From contig NZ_JBHLWO010000002.1 in NCBI RefSeq assembly GCF_042432805.1, forward strand, positions 744,001-808,000: a stretch of 64,000 nucleotides of DNA. Direction: 5' to 3'. Under the pieces are notes generated by a model, which saw nothing but the letters and a program-made list of their open reading frames with translations, ran no database searches and was not told where the DNA came from. Position numbers and translations under genes: made by a program. This DNA comes from Olivibacter oleidegradans (GTDB lineage: Bacteria; Bacteroidota; Bacteroidia; Sphingobacteriales; Sphingobacteriaceae). Positions 8,576 to 17,846 of the stretch are shown piece by piece. How positions within the stretch are numbered: position 1 is the stretch's first letter; each line of letters begins with the position of its first letter.

Positions 8576-8784
8576 CGATCTTTTTGAATGGCGGTAATAC
8601 ATAATGAACGCGTTTATAATAATAATAAAGGACATAACTACATGCTATTAATGTTGTATGTAAGATCGGATCTGCAGGCGATATGCACGGAACAATGCAA
8701 ACAATTATAATAATAGCGGGTTTTTTCTTTGATTTGCAATGTCTTTAAAAAGATTCTCTTAAAGACGGCTAAAAAAAGAAAAAA

Positions 8785-9534
8785 ATGCTTCTTCCAATTG
8801 GAGATGATAATCGGGATCGGAAGACGATCCCCTTTGTAAATTATACACTTATCGCTATTAATATATTCGTGTTCGTTTTTTGGCAACATTTCGGTAATAA
8901 TATTTATTTCACTTTTGCTTATGCAACGATCCCCGCGGAAATATTAACAGGTAGGGATATTATCACTGAGAGTCAGCTGATTGCTGACCCCTTTACTGGA
9001 GATGTTTTCGAGCTGCCGGGATTACAAAAAACACCTGTACCGGTTTTTTTAACATTGATAACTTCCATGTTTATGCATGGCGGCTGGGCCCACTTGGGAG
9101 GGAATATGCTGTATCTCGGTATTTTCGGCGATAACCTGGAAGACCGTATGGGACATATCAACTATTTGCTCTTTTATCTGCTAACAGGAGCATTAGCCGG
9201 TTTGAGTCATGTGTTCAGTACTTTTATTCTTGGACAAGATCTACTGATTCCCAGTTTAGGTGCGTCGGGCGCCATTTCCGCTGTATTAGCAGGATATATG
9301 GTTTTGTTCCCGCGAAGAAGCGTTTACGTATGGATTTTATTCGTTGTGATCTCCGTGCCGGCTTTTCTGGCGGTGGGACTATGGTTTCTTTTCCAAGTAT
9401 CAAATGGTCTTGGCGCGCTAGGTGGGCAGCAAGCGGGCGGCGTTGCCTATGCCGCCCATATTGGTGGTTTCCTTTTTGGCTTATTGTTGATAATGCGATT
9501 TGTAAAGAAAAAGAAATTTAGAAAGAGGGTATAA
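8785..9534 (+). CDS. Rhomboid-family intramembrane serine protease
   Basis: A 249-aa membrane protein with six to seven hydrophobic segments. It has the key rhomboid motifs: MFMHGGWAHLGGNMLYLGIF (the conserved HxxxN of TM2), the nucleophile motif SLGASGAISAVLAGY in TM4 and YAAHIGGFLFG in TM6 (catalytic His). GNNIYFTF and the long insert between TM1 and TM2 resemble other bacterial rhomboids. Its substrates are not known. The 3' end overlaps the 3' end of the convergent hydrolase gene by 17 bases. Confidence 0.93.
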   Translation: MLLPIGDDNRDRKTIPFVNYTLIAINIFVFVFWQHFGNNIYFTFAYATIPAEILTGRDIITESQLIADPFTGDVFELPGLQKTPVPVFLTLITSMFMHGGWAHLGGNMLYLGIFGDNLEDRMGHINYLLFYLLTGALAGLSHVFSTFILGQDLLIPSLGASGAISAVLAGYMVLFPRRSVYVWILFVVISVPAFLAVGLWFLFQVSNGLGALGGQQAGGVAYAAHIGGFLFGLLLIMRFVKKKKFRKRV

Positions 9535-11878
9535 AACCAATATCATCCAAAGCAATCACACCGGAGGGCGACTGATCAAAAATAAAGGAGATGCTTTGCA
9601 GATTATTTAAATCGAATGAAGCGCTGTTTTTTTTCAACCTGCTTAGATCAAAGTAGAAGAAGTCGGGTATCGCTTCGGCATCTTCGTTTGCATTGAGAAA
9701 AGCATATTTTGTCAATTTTTTCTGTATCTGCGGTTGTAAAGGGAAACAGTTGCTCAACAAAAAATGAAGCCGATTTCCTGAACGGTCTACCAATTCTATT
9801 GTGAAATCAATGGGCGGCATTTCTTCGATATTTTGCTTTTGTTTTTTCTCTTTCCTACTTGCATCCTTTTCTTGTCTTTTCTCTCGGTTACTCTTTTTCC
9901 CCTTTGTTAGGTGAAGCGAACTTTCGTCGCTTGTTGTAAGGTTGAAGACAAGCGCCTTATCTTCTGTTGCCAAATGGATGCTGTCATTAAAGTTAAATGT
10001 ATATCTACCAATTAGCTTCTTGTCATCTTCCAAATTCCACCCTATATAGGCTACACGTGAGAGATGATCTCCCCACATTAGCTTATGTTGTGCTTCTCTC
10101 CACACACTTAAATTCGTTGCATTTATATTTACACCAGGTATGGTAGCTGTCGTCAGATTCAAGTCTTCTTCATAGCGTGCCAGGAATATGGACTTGCTTG
10201 ATTCATACTGGTTAAAATAGATTTGTTCGGGAAGCCAATCACGACCAGATCGGTAGTCCATAAATAAAGGTGTATAGGCTGTCATACCTCTTAGATGTAC
10301 GTCAAGGAAGGCGCTAATATAAACCTTGGCTATTTGTTCCTGATCTTTTGCCTCCATGACGTTGGTCATGTTAAACTGGTTGATGAAAGGTCGACTAGCG
10401 TCATATTTACCCCAGCTTGTATTGAACTGCCCATGGTTGGCATGATGAACATACAGGCCTGCCTTAAAACCTTGATAAGAGGGATTGTATTGAATACGCT
10501 TATATGTACTTAGTCCTCCATACGACTGCATATCCATATCGTGTGTTCCCTGTATTACAAGATAGTTGATGTCTTGAAGGGGGGCTAAGATGGATGCAGG
10601 TTTGTATTGACCATCTACGGGCGCTATCGCTACATAAGCTTTGATGGAGAAGTTAAAGTCGAACTTCTCATTTGCATTATCTGGAAAGCTGGGTAGACTA
10701 TTGAACAAGGCGGCATGAGACATCGCTTCACCGCCACGTGAGTGGCCCACTAAGGCGATGTTATTCATATCAACGCGCCGATAAAATGGATTTGATGGAT
10801 CTTCATTCCATTTTTTCCACAGTTCCAAGTGTTTTAACATTAACCATCCGCGTGTGCCATTTTCTTTTTCCAAACCACCTCGGGGCATATCAGTAAAACT
10901 CCCATTCAGAAAATTCTCGTCAACGGATGCAACGATATAGCCTTTGCTGGCAAGTAGTTCGCCTAAGTAATCATAGCCACTTTCTGACCAGTCTTGCGCC
11001 AGATGATTTCCATGTACAATCAAAACAAGGGGAGCAGGCCCTTGTAAGTTGTTTGGATACCAGACCATCGCGTTTAATGGAAGTGCCGTTTCATTAAAAC
11101 CGAAATACCAAGTACGCAATTTACCTGAAATACCGGTCCAAGATTTTAACAAAAAGGATGCGTCTACAGTAGGGGATTTTATGGTAGCATCTTTGCCATA
11201 TATTGTACGATGTTTATCGTTCCCCGATCCATAGCTTAAAAAGGAAACCTGCCATTTACCTCTCTGCGCTGGATTGGCTGCCTTTATGGTTGGGGGAAGT
11301 TTTGCCAGTAACTTGTAATTTTTGATGGACTCGACCCTTCTTCCGGGATATAGAAAAAGAAATAAACCAAGTCCCAAACCAACAAGTCCCAGACCAAAGA
11401 CCATAATAGCCGGTAATTGCCTTTTTCTTGTATGTTGGCTTTCTTTATGTTGCCTCCAATAAGATAAGGCACCAAAAATCAAGGCAGGGAAAATAATAAC
11501 GAAGCCGATAACGATCCAATTGTATGGCCAACTCAGTCGATCAAAAAATAAAATAAAGAAAATAACAAAGGCGATGGATTGTCGAAAATAGCGTGGGGTT
11601 TTTGCGGCAAGACCTATGGCAAAACTGATGATAACAGCAATGACATAAGATGCGATAACGTAACAAAATAGAGTGAGCAGATAATAACCGAATCCGACAG
11701 CCGATAGGAAACCATCAATTGTATTGAAAGCAAAAAAGAGCAATGAGACAAGGAAAATTCCTATCCCGCTGGCTTTGAGCGTTCGATTATTTGGCGTGAA
11801 AAATGCAATTGCTTTTTGGAACCAATTGCGGGTTCGTTTCCACCAACTATTAGGATGCTGTTGTATGTTTTGTTCCAT
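9518..11878 (-). CDS. Membrane-anchored alpha/beta hydrolase
   Basis: A 786-aa protein. Residues 1-180 hold about five to six hydrophobic segments. Next comes a large alpha/beta-hydrolase domain with the oxyanion motif VLIVHGNHLAQDW, the nucleophile elbow ALVGHSRGGEAMSHA and a late His in HHANHGQFNTSWG. The arrangement resembles chlorophyllase/PET-hydrolase-like esterases, with the catalytic domain probably facing the periplasm. A Lys/Glu-rich insert near residue 690 (KGKKSNREKRQEKDASRKEK) precedes a C-terminal beta domain that may bind carbohydrate or membrane. The substrate is unknown. It is probably transcribed alone, as the upstream AraC gene ends 108 bases away. Confidence 0.8.
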   Translation of the reverse strand: MEQNIQQHPNSWWKRTRNWFQKAIAFFTPNNRTLKASGIGIFLVSLLFFAFNTIDGFLSAVGFGYYLLTLFCYVIASYVIAVIISFAIGLAAKTPRYFRQSIAFVIFFILFFDRLSWPYNWIVIGFVIIFPALIFGALSYWRQHKESQHTRKRQLPAIMVFGLGLVGLGLGLFLFLYPGRRVESIKNYKLLAKLPPTIKAANPAQRGKWQVSFLSYGSGNDKHRTIYGKDATIKSPTVDASFLLKSWTGISGKLRTWYFGFNETALPLNAMVWYPNNLQGPAPLVLIVHGNHLAQDWSESGYDYLGELLASKGYIVASVDENFLNGSFTDMPRGGLEKENGTRGWLMLKHLELWKKWNEDPSNPFYRRVDMNNIALVGHSRGGEAMSHAALFNSLPSFPDNANEKFDFNFSIKAYVAIAPVDGQYKPASILAPLQDINYLVIQGTHDMDMQSYGGLSTYKRIQYNPSYQGFKAGLYVHHANHGQFNTSWGKYDASRPFINQFNMTNVMEAKDQEQIAKVYISAFLDVHLRGMTAYTPLFMDYRSGRDWLPEQIYFNQYESSKSIFLARYEEDLNLTTATIPGVNINATNLSVWREAQHKLMWGDHLSRVAYIGWNLEDDKKLIGRYTFNFNDSIHLATEDKALVFNLTTSDESSLHLTKGKKSNREKRQEKDASRKEKKQKQNIEEMPPIDFTIELVDRSGNRLHFLLSNCFPLQPQIQKKLTKYAFLNANEDAEAIPDFFYFDLSRLKKNSASFDLNNLQSISFIFDQSPSGVIALDDIGFIPSF

Positions 11879-11986
11879 TGTTTAAACCAACAAGTAAAAA
11901 ATTACAAATCGCTTGATATTAAGGTGTAAACGAAGGTACAAAGCTTTTCCAATATAAAATTGTATGAAATTAGCCTCCCGTATTGC

Positions 11987-12793
11987 TTATAATTTTCTGT
12001 ATTGATTGGGAGTGAATCCTGTTAGCTTTTTAAAAATTTTCGTGAAATGGGCTTGATCCGAAAAGCCGCAGCGGTAAGCAACTTCAGTAAGTGTGGCGTG
12101 CTGCGATTTCAGTAGGATAAGCGCTTTTTCGACTTTGATCTGGCGCAGATATTCACCGGCTGTACAGCCAAAATAACGAGCGAAATACCGAGAAATTGTT
12201 ACCGGATGTACTTGTAGATAGTGAGCCAATGTATGAAGGGATAATGGCTTATCCCATTCGTCATACAGGATCGATTTAATTTTTTTTGTCCATTCAGGAA
12301 AAAGATGTTCCCTTTTGTTGGATTTACCGTTTAGTGTTAAACAAAGCTGTTGAAGCGACAGGGGAGTATCCGCATCATTTAAGTAAATTTCACGCATAAT
12401 CTGCATGAGGCAAGCGGTATTGATTGATGGCTGCGCTTCGAACATAAATGATTCATCCGGTATCAAGATATCATAATTCTTGAAAAAGTCAGCGGTTAGT
12501 TCCATATTAAATATCCGCGTTCCCTGCACATAGTTCAGGTTTTGATGTGGTATTCCGGGATAATAGTACAGACTAGTACCAGCCATTTGTATTTGTGTCC
12601 CCTTTTCTCTCAATTCCCTGCTGCCTCCAGACAAAATATGTGAGAAATGTGGGTTACTATGGTAATGCCATTCGGATGACATGCCTGGCTTAAACGTTGT
12701 TTCACTTGCTATAATGCCGTCAAATATCAATTGTTTCACTTTTTCACCGACATAAGTGCCTATTTCAAATCGGACGGGAGGACAAGCCAGCAT
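11987..12793 (-). CDS. AraC-family transcriptional regulator
   Basis: A 268-aa regulator. The N-terminal 90 residues form a cupin-like sensing fold (SEWHYHSNPHFSHILSGGSR). The C-terminal third is a double helix-turn-helix of AraC/XylS type, including CGFSDQAHFTKIFKKLTGFT and the final NQYRKL. The inducer is not evident. The nearest downstream gene on the same strand is the alpha/beta hydrolase, so that gene is a possible target, but nothing in the sequence proves it. Confidence 0.9.
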   Translation of the reverse strand: MLACPPVRFEIGTYVGEKVKQLIFDGIIASETTFKPGMSSEWHYHSNPHFSHILSGGSRELREKGTQIQMAGTSLYYYPGIPHQNLNYVQGTRIFNMELTADFFKNYDILIPDESFMFEAQPSINTACLMQIMREIYLNDADTPLSLQQLCLTLNGKSNKREHLFPEWTKKIKSILYDEWDKPLSLHTLAHYLQVHPVTISRYFARYFGCTAGEYLRQIKVEKALILLKSQHATLTEVAYRCGFSDQAHFTKIFKKLTGFTPNQYRKL

Positions 12794-12978
12794 GTGGAAT
12801 CGGAATTAATGTTTATTATAGTATAGACGGTGAAAGTGCTGTGTTGTTACGCCTAATTAACTTCATTTTATGAATCCTTTCATCTCTGTGCGATTGCAAA
12901 TATTCATCATCACAACAGATATTCAATGCTTCTTATAAACCTTGAATCTCAGATGGCTAAGTGATAAAATCGTTAATT

Positions 12979-13446
12979 TTAATTATTCCGGCCAACTACA
13001 TGATCGTTCTTCATATCCAACAGCTTAATAGCTGATGCTGCAACGATTCCACCTAGGGTGTACCAAGCTACCGTGAGAATTTTACTAACCATACTTTTAT
13101 TGATTGGTGCGTCGTTTAATCCCAAAGGTTTTGTAAGACCGATTGCTCCAAGTCCGGCGGTTAATCCGTAACCTGCGCCTCTCCAGAACAAGCCCTGTGA
13201 ATCGCCTTTCCCAATAGCACTGTAATACATGGTATTACTGGCAAGATCGCTTAAAAGCGTAGTTGCATACAATTTTTTTCCGGTTGGAGGTGTTATGCCA
13301 ACAGTCCGACTGGTTTTCTTGATAGCTTCCTGACCGACCTTGTCGATTTCCGGCGCTTCTTTAAACAGTTTTTTAGCACTTTCGTGAATGATATTTAAAA
13401 TAAGGGCTCCTGCTAACCCCCCTAACATGTTAATTGCGAACTTCAT
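12979..13446 (-). CDS. Small membrane protein of unknown function
   Basis: A 155-aa protein with a glycine-rich hydrophobic N-terminus (MKFAINMLGGLAGALILNII), a charged middle (residues 24-55), two more weakly hydrophobic stretches around residues 85-105 and 122-142, and a polar end. I do not recognise a family. It is divergent from the Crp/Fnr gene at 13656, with 209 bases between them, so the two may share regulation. Confidence 0.6.
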   Translation of the reverse strand: MKFAINMLGGLAGALILNIIHESAKKLFKEAPEIDKVGQEAIKKTSRTVGITPPTGKKLYATTLLSDLASNTMYYSAIGKGDSQGLFWRGAGYGLTAGLGAIGLTKPLGLNDAPINKSMVSKILTVAWYTLGGIVAASAIKLLDMKNDHVVGRNN

Positions 13447-13655
13447 ATCGTTTTCTCTTTTATCTTCGATGCATTATGACCAGCTACCGTCAACCGATCG
13501 CTTATCCCTAAAAGAACAAATGACGATAGATAATGTTGTAAATGCCTTAAATTTCATGCGTGAGAATGATGCTAGCCAAGCAAAATTCATCAATAGCTGC
13601 CTATTGGTTGAGTCGACTATTTCTTTATAGGCTTATTCCCTTTACATTTGCAAAT

Positions 13656-14342
13656 ATGGATTCAATTAAACGACTATGCGGTGCGTCAACCTGTTTTCTC
13701 TGTAATCAAGTTAGCGATGAAATATTTAGAGCGATTAAGGCCAAAGGCACCCAAGGTCAAATAGCTAAAGGCCAAATACTTTTTAAAGAAGGCGATAAAG
13801 CTGATACCATTTATTTTATTACAGAAGGTTGTATCAAGACCCATATGAAATGGAGCGAAGATCGGGAATTTATACTCCATTTTAATCGGCCAGGCGAAGT
13901 TCTGGGATATCGGGGAATGGGAGGCGACTTGAAATACCCAATTTCCGCAACTGCCCTCCAAAAAAGCTACGTATGTTCGCTTAGCCTCGATTCCTTTGAC
14001 CGCTTGTTAGATGCTGACCCGGCTTTCGCCAGAAAATTTTTGAACTTTCATATTAATGAATTACGCGACGCCGAAAAAAGAATGCGTGATTTAGCATTAA
14101 TGGAAGTGAAGGGAAGGGTAGCGAATACGGTTATTACCCTGGAAGCACAATTTGGCTGCGATAGCCTTGGATTTATTGCAATTGAACTAAAGAGGCAAGA
14201 TTTGGCTTATTATGCAGGAACGGTCTATGAAACCTTCTTCAGAATGCTCAAACAGCTGGAGGAAGAGAATACGCTCGAATTAAATGGAAAGAAAATTAAG
14301 ATTTTAGATAGGAAGCTATTACAAGCCTATTGTACCAATTAA
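13656..14342 (+). CDS. Crp/Fnr-family regulator with FNR-like cysteines
   Basis: A 228-aa regulator starting MDSIKRLCGASTCFLCNQVS. An in-frame ATG 96 bases upstream only adds a non-conserved tail. A cyclic-nucleotide-type beta-roll (KGQILFKEGDKADTIYFITE) leads through a dimer helix to a C-terminal HTH with recognition helix GTVYETFFRMLKQLEEE. Cys8, Cys13 and Cys16 plus Cys107 mimic the FNR pattern of three N-terminal cysteines and one central one (C20, C23, C29 and C122 in E. coli); the last N-terminal to central spacing is 91 versus 93. An Fe-S or redox sensor is therefore possible, as inference. The ClC gene follows with a Crp-type palindrome between them. Confidence 0.88.
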   Translation: MDSIKRLCGASTCFLCNQVSDEIFRAIKAKGTQGQIAKGQILFKEGDKADTIYFITEGCIKTHMKWSEDREFILHFNRPGEVLGYRGMGGDLKYPISATALQKSYVCSLSLDSFDRLLDADPAFARKFLNFHINELRDAEKRMRDLALMEVKGRVANTVITLEAQFGCDSLGFIAIELKRQDLAYYAGTVYETFFRMLKQLEEENTLELNGKKIKILDRKLLQAYCTN

Positions 14343-14409
14343 ACACTATCAGATTGATTCAAAGGTGATTCGGACTGTGATGTAACAAAAATTGATGGAA
14401 AGATTTTTT

Positions 14410-14433
14410 AAAATATGATATAAGTCATATTTT
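14410..14433 (+). promoter_or_regulatory. Crp/Fnr-type palindrome over the ClC promoter
   Basis: AAAATATGA (14410-14418), spacer TATAAG, TCATATTTT (14425-14433) form a perfect 9-bp inverted repeat. The core TATGA-N6-TCATA has the half-site length and spacing of Crp sites (TGTGA-N6-TCACA). Its right arm overlaps a -7-like box TATTTTTG at 14428-14435. A protein bound here would probably repress the ClC gene. The adjacent Crp/Fnr regulator is the obvious candidate. Confidence 0.55.
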
Positions 14434-14450
14434 TGCATCAAATTTATAAC

Positions 14451-16313
14451 ATGTCAACTAAGAAGTCCGGAATTCCTATTTCCGTTTCCTTGTCATCCAC
14501 TTTGGAGTCGGAGGCCATTTATCCTCAGCAAGTAAGGAACAAGAAAAGATTAATCATGATATCTTGTTATGCCGTAGCTGTAGGAGCAGCCATCAGTTTA
14601 ATTGCTCGTTTTTTAGTCTATTTAATCAGTCTAATAACCAACTTATCGTTCTATCAAAACTTATCATTTCATGAGGTTTCTCCTGCCCATAATCAATTGG
14701 GAATGATCGTCATCGCTATACCTGCGTTGGGCGGCATTATTGTAGGATTAATGGCTAAATATGGGTCAAAGGCAATTCGAGGTCATGGTATTCCCGAAGC
14801 CATGGAGCAAATTCTGACGAATGAGAGCAAGATACGTCCTACTATCACTTACCTAAAGCCAATTTCCTCAGCAATAGCGATAGGAACCGGTGGGCCTTTT
14901 GGTGCTGAAGGGCCGATTATTGCTACCGGTGGGGCTTTAGGTTCGACTTTAGGTCAGTTATTACGCATCACGCATACAGAACGGAAAATTTTGCTTTCAG
15001 CAGGAGCCGTGGCAGGAATGACAGCCATATTCGGGACACCGATAGCGGCCATTTTTCTAGCGATTGAGTTACTCCTTTTCGAATTTACACCTCGTTCCAT
15101 TATTCCTGTAGCACTGGCCTGTATAACGGGTGCGGCAGGACATCACTTATTATTCAGCGCCGTTCCTGTGTTTTTCAGCGGTGCCAGCATCGATGTGGTT
15201 TCGAACGTATCGATTTTCTTTTATAGTTTAATGGGATTGCTGATCGGTTTTTTGGCAATTTTAGTGACCAAGTCGGTTTATGCGGTTGAAGATTTGTTTG
15301 AAAAATTGCCAATACATTGGGTATGGTGGCCTGCAATTGGTGGAATTGCTGTAGGACTGATTGGTTATTTTTTTCCTCGCACACTGGGCGTTGGTTATGA
15401 AAATATTACGGATCTCCTTTCGGGTAAGATGCCGCTGTATTTTGTTCTGACGTTGTGTGTTTTTAAATATCTTTCCTGGGTTTTAGCCTTAGGTAGCGGT
15501 ACGTCAGGCGGGACATTAGCTCCGTTGTTAACGATTGGAGCTGCTTTAGGCGTGCTAATTGCCATGGTCTTTAAACATTTAATGCCCGATTTGGATATTA
15601 ACCTGGCCCTGGCTGCTCTGATTGGCATGTCAGCCATGTTTGCAGGTGCATCAAGAGCCTTGCTTACTTCTATCTTATTCGCATTGGAAACGACCGGTCA
15701 TTTTAACGCCCTTATTCCCTTGCTTGCTGCCTGTGTTGCTTCTTATACGGTATCCTATCTATTTATGCGCAATACAATCATGACTGAAAAAATTAGTCGA
15801 CGCGGTGTTTTAACCCCTGATGAATATGAACCGAATTTATTGGAAATGGTTAATGTTGGCCAAATCATGCAGCAGGTAGCTGTGACCGTGTTGGAGACAG
15901 TAAGTATCCTGGAAGCACAAGATTGGTTCAATAAATCGACGGAAAGACCCGATTATTTGATCATTGTTAATGAGGAACAACAATATGTGGGGCTTATCTC
16001 TACAAAAGAGCTATATAAATTTACCGGCAATGACAAAACACAAGTAAGTACGCTAATTGAAAAATCGGTTAAGCCCCTTTATACAGATAACAGCCTACGA
16101 GCTGCATTGAACGTTATGTTAACAGAAAATAAGCACTGCCTTCCGGTCATCGATAGAAAGCGTGAAATAGCTGGGCTTATTACCTATGATCGATTGCTCA
16201 ACTCTTTTCAAGAAATATCGGCTAAAAGTGAACGACGGACAATTAACATTTCACTCCGAAGAAGAGGGCTTAAATTTATCGCTAATCGTAGACGACCAAA
16301 TCATGTTCGATAA
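14451..16313 (+). CDS. ClC chloride transporter with C-terminal CBS pair
   Basis: A 620-aa protein. I start at ATG 14451 (MSTKKSGIPIS). Ten or more helices carry the ClC signature segments RGHGIPEAMEQIL, GTGGPFGAEGPIIATGGALG and GSGTSGGTLAPLLTIGAALG. The Glu in GAEGP matches the gating/proton glutamate of exchangers (E148 in E. coli ClC), so H+/Cl- antiport is more likely than a pure channel. The first motif has His in place of the usual Ser (GSGIP becomes GHGIP), which could change anion preference. Residues from about 465 to 595 form two CBS domains that may bind nucleotides. Confidence 0.93.
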   Translation: MSTKKSGIPISVSLSSTLESEAIYPQQVRNKKRLIMISCYAVAVGAAISLIARFLVYLISLITNLSFYQNLSFHEVSPAHNQLGMIVIAIPALGGIIVGLMAKYGSKAIRGHGIPEAMEQILTNESKIRPTITYLKPISSAIAIGTGGPFGAEGPIIATGGALGSTLGQLLRITHTERKILLSAGAVAGMTAIFGTPIAAIFLAIELLLFEFTPRSIIPVALACITGAAGHHLLFSAVPVFFSGASIDVVSNVSIFFYSLMGLLIGFLAILVTKSVYAVEDLFEKLPIHWVWWPAIGGIAVGLIGYFFPRTLGVGYENITDLLSGKMPLYFVLTLCVFKYLSWVLALGSGTSGGTLAPLLTIGAALGVLIAMVFKHLMPDLDINLALAALIGMSAMFAGASRALLTSILFALETTGHFNALIPLLAACVASYTVSYLFMRNTIMTEKISRRGVLTPDEYEPNLLEMVNVGQIMQQVAVTVLETVSILEAQDWFNKSTERPDYLIIVNEEQQYVGLISTKELYKFTGNDKTQVSTLIEKSVKPLYTDNSLRAALNVMLTENKHCLPVIDRKREIAGLITYDRLLNSFQEISAKSERRTINISLRRRGLKFIANRRRPNHVR

Positions 16314-16340
16314 GTTGCTTTTCCGATTAAGATTGTAAAA

Positions 16341-16360
16341 AAATACAACTTTTTGTATTT
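16341..16360 (+). terminator. Weak AT-only stem-loop after the ClC gene
   Basis: AAATACAA, loop CTTT, TTGTATTT, 27 bases after the ClC stop. The stem is AT-rich with a single G-C pair and is followed by mixed sequence, so it is at best a weak terminator. Confidence 0.3.
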
Positions 16361-16409
16361 ATAACTGTTCCTAGATACAGTTATCGTTGATTTATAGTAG
16401 GGAGGAGTT

Positions 16410-17186
16410 ATGCCGGAATTACCCGATTTAGAGGTTTTTAGTAGAAACCTTACGAGAATCCTTAAGGGGAAAAAACTGGAACGGATACATGTTCATGAGC
16501 ATAAAAAAGTCAGTGTTCCGGAAAAAGAGCTCAAAGAAGCTTTGGAAAAACGTGAATTAAAGAAAGTATATCGCTTAGGAAAACAACTTTATTTCGATTT
16601 CGGAAAAAATACGTTATTATCTCTTCATTTAATGCTTCACGGTAAACTGGTATATACCAACGAAGAAAACCCTAAGTATGCCCTATTATCCTTGAAATTC
16701 GAAAAGGCTCAAACGCTCTTCATAACAGACTTTCAAAAGATGGCCCATATTCAGCTAAATCCGAAGCGGACAGCGTCGGTAGATGCTTTGTCGGATGATC
16801 TGCATGCGGAACGACTGTATATGATCCTTCAAAACAGCAAGGCAACTATAAAAACACTTCTAATGGATCAACATATAATCGGTGGTATTGGAAATGCCTA
16901 TGCGGATGAAATTCTTTGGGAGGCAAAGATTGCACCGCAATCTATCGCCAATAAAATACCAAAAGAAAAAGTAAGCGAATTAGTGGAAAGTATTAAAGAA
17001 GTTTTATTGCAGGCGGAAAAAATGATATTAAAAGAACACCCCGATATCATAAGCGGTGAAATTCGCGATTTTATGAAGGTTCATCGTGTGAAGGCCAAAG
17101 AAGATCCACAAGGTAATCCGATCCGAACGGAAAAGATAGGCGGCAGAACTACTTATTTCACAGATCGCCAACATGTCTACGCTTAA
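16410..17186 (+). CDS. Fpg/Nei-family DNA glycosylase, zinc-less type
   Basis: A 258-aa base-excision repair enzyme. It starts MPELPDLEVFSRNL; Pro2 is the Schiff-base nucleophile and Glu3 the acid in this family. LMLHGKLVY carries the conserved loop Lys. A helix-two-turn-helix (IIGGIGNAYADEILWEA) follows. The C-terminal finger keeps the GGRTTYFTDRQ hairpin with its Arg, but the four zinc-binding Cys of Fpg/Nei are absent, as in zinc-less fingers of NEIL1-type proteins. A strong Shine-Dalgarno (GGGAGGAG) lies 4-5 bases before the ATG, which is rare in Bacteroidota. Damage specificity cannot be read from sequence. Confidence 0.9.
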   Translation: MPELPDLEVFSRNLTRILKGKKLERIHVHEHKKVSVPEKELKEALEKRELKKVYRLGKQLYFDFGKNTLLSLHLMLHGKLVYTNEENPKYALLSLKFEKAQTLFITDFQKMAHIQLNPKRTASVDALSDDLHAERLYMILQNSKATIKTLLMDQHIIGGIGNAYADEILWEAKIAPQSIANKIPKEKVSELVESIKEVLLQAEKMILKEHPDIISGEIRDFMKVHRVKAKEDPQGNPIRTEKIGGRTTYFTDRQHVYA

Positions 17187-17290
17187 CTCAAGTGCATCGA
17201 TTGATATTGTATAGAGCGGGCAACGCTTACTTAATTAATGACGCTTTTAATATTTTAACACAGTGAACTAGCTGAGGATTAACGAGTAGA

Positions 17291-17773
17291 TTAATAAAGG
17301 TCTTTCGTTTCTTTTTGCTCCCAGCTTAAGAAAGGCGCCTGTGATTCGTTAATTTGTCGAAATTCGAAGGGAATTCTTCTTTCTGTTCCTGTTAAATTTA
17401 TTTCTTCATAAATAAAAGCATCATCAAAGCCAGCTTGTGCTGCTACAAATCTTGTCGCCGCATAGACTACACGCGATGGCCGCGCCCAATAGATCGCGCC
17501 TAGGCACATAGGGCATGGTTCACAAGAAGCATAGAGTGTGCAGTCATCCAATTGATATTCACCAAGGTGTTTGCAGGCATCTCGTATAGCTACAATCTCC
17601 GCGTGTGCGGTAGGATCTATAGTAGATGTCACTGAATTGCATCCTTTGCCGATTATTTTGCCGTCCTTTACAATGATACACCCAAAAGGCCCTCCTTTGT
17701 TCTGTTTAACGCCTGTTACCGCTAAATCAATTGCCTTCTTTAAAAATATTATATCGTCTTTTGAAGCCATCAT
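17291..17773 (-). CDS. guaD: Guanine deaminase (cytidine-deaminase fold)
   Basis: A 160-aa zinc enzyme. HAEIVAIRDAC holds the zinc His and catalytic Glu, and SCEPCPMCLGAIYWARP the two zinc Cys. The surrounding text (YQLDDCTLYASCEPCPMC, AQAGFDDAFIYEE) closely matches B. subtilis-type GuaD rather than tRNA adenosine deaminase, including the C-terminal extension near residues 120-160 that closes the neighbouring active site. It would turn guanine into xanthine in purine salvage. It converges with the glycosylase gene; no operon partner is evident. Confidence 0.88.
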   Translation of the reverse strand: MMASKDDIIFLKKAIDLAVTGVKQNKGGPFGCIIVKDGKIIGKGCNSVTSTIDPTAHAEIVAIRDACKHLGEYQLDDCTLYASCEPCPMCLGAIYWARPSRVVYAATRFVAAQAGFDDAFIYEEINLTGTERRIPFEFRQINESQAPFLSWEQKETKDLY

Positions 17774-17846
17774 TAATCATTACCTCAGCTAATTTACAAT
17801 TTTTTGTACGTCTTTCGATTATACCCTACGAATGATATATTGATCA

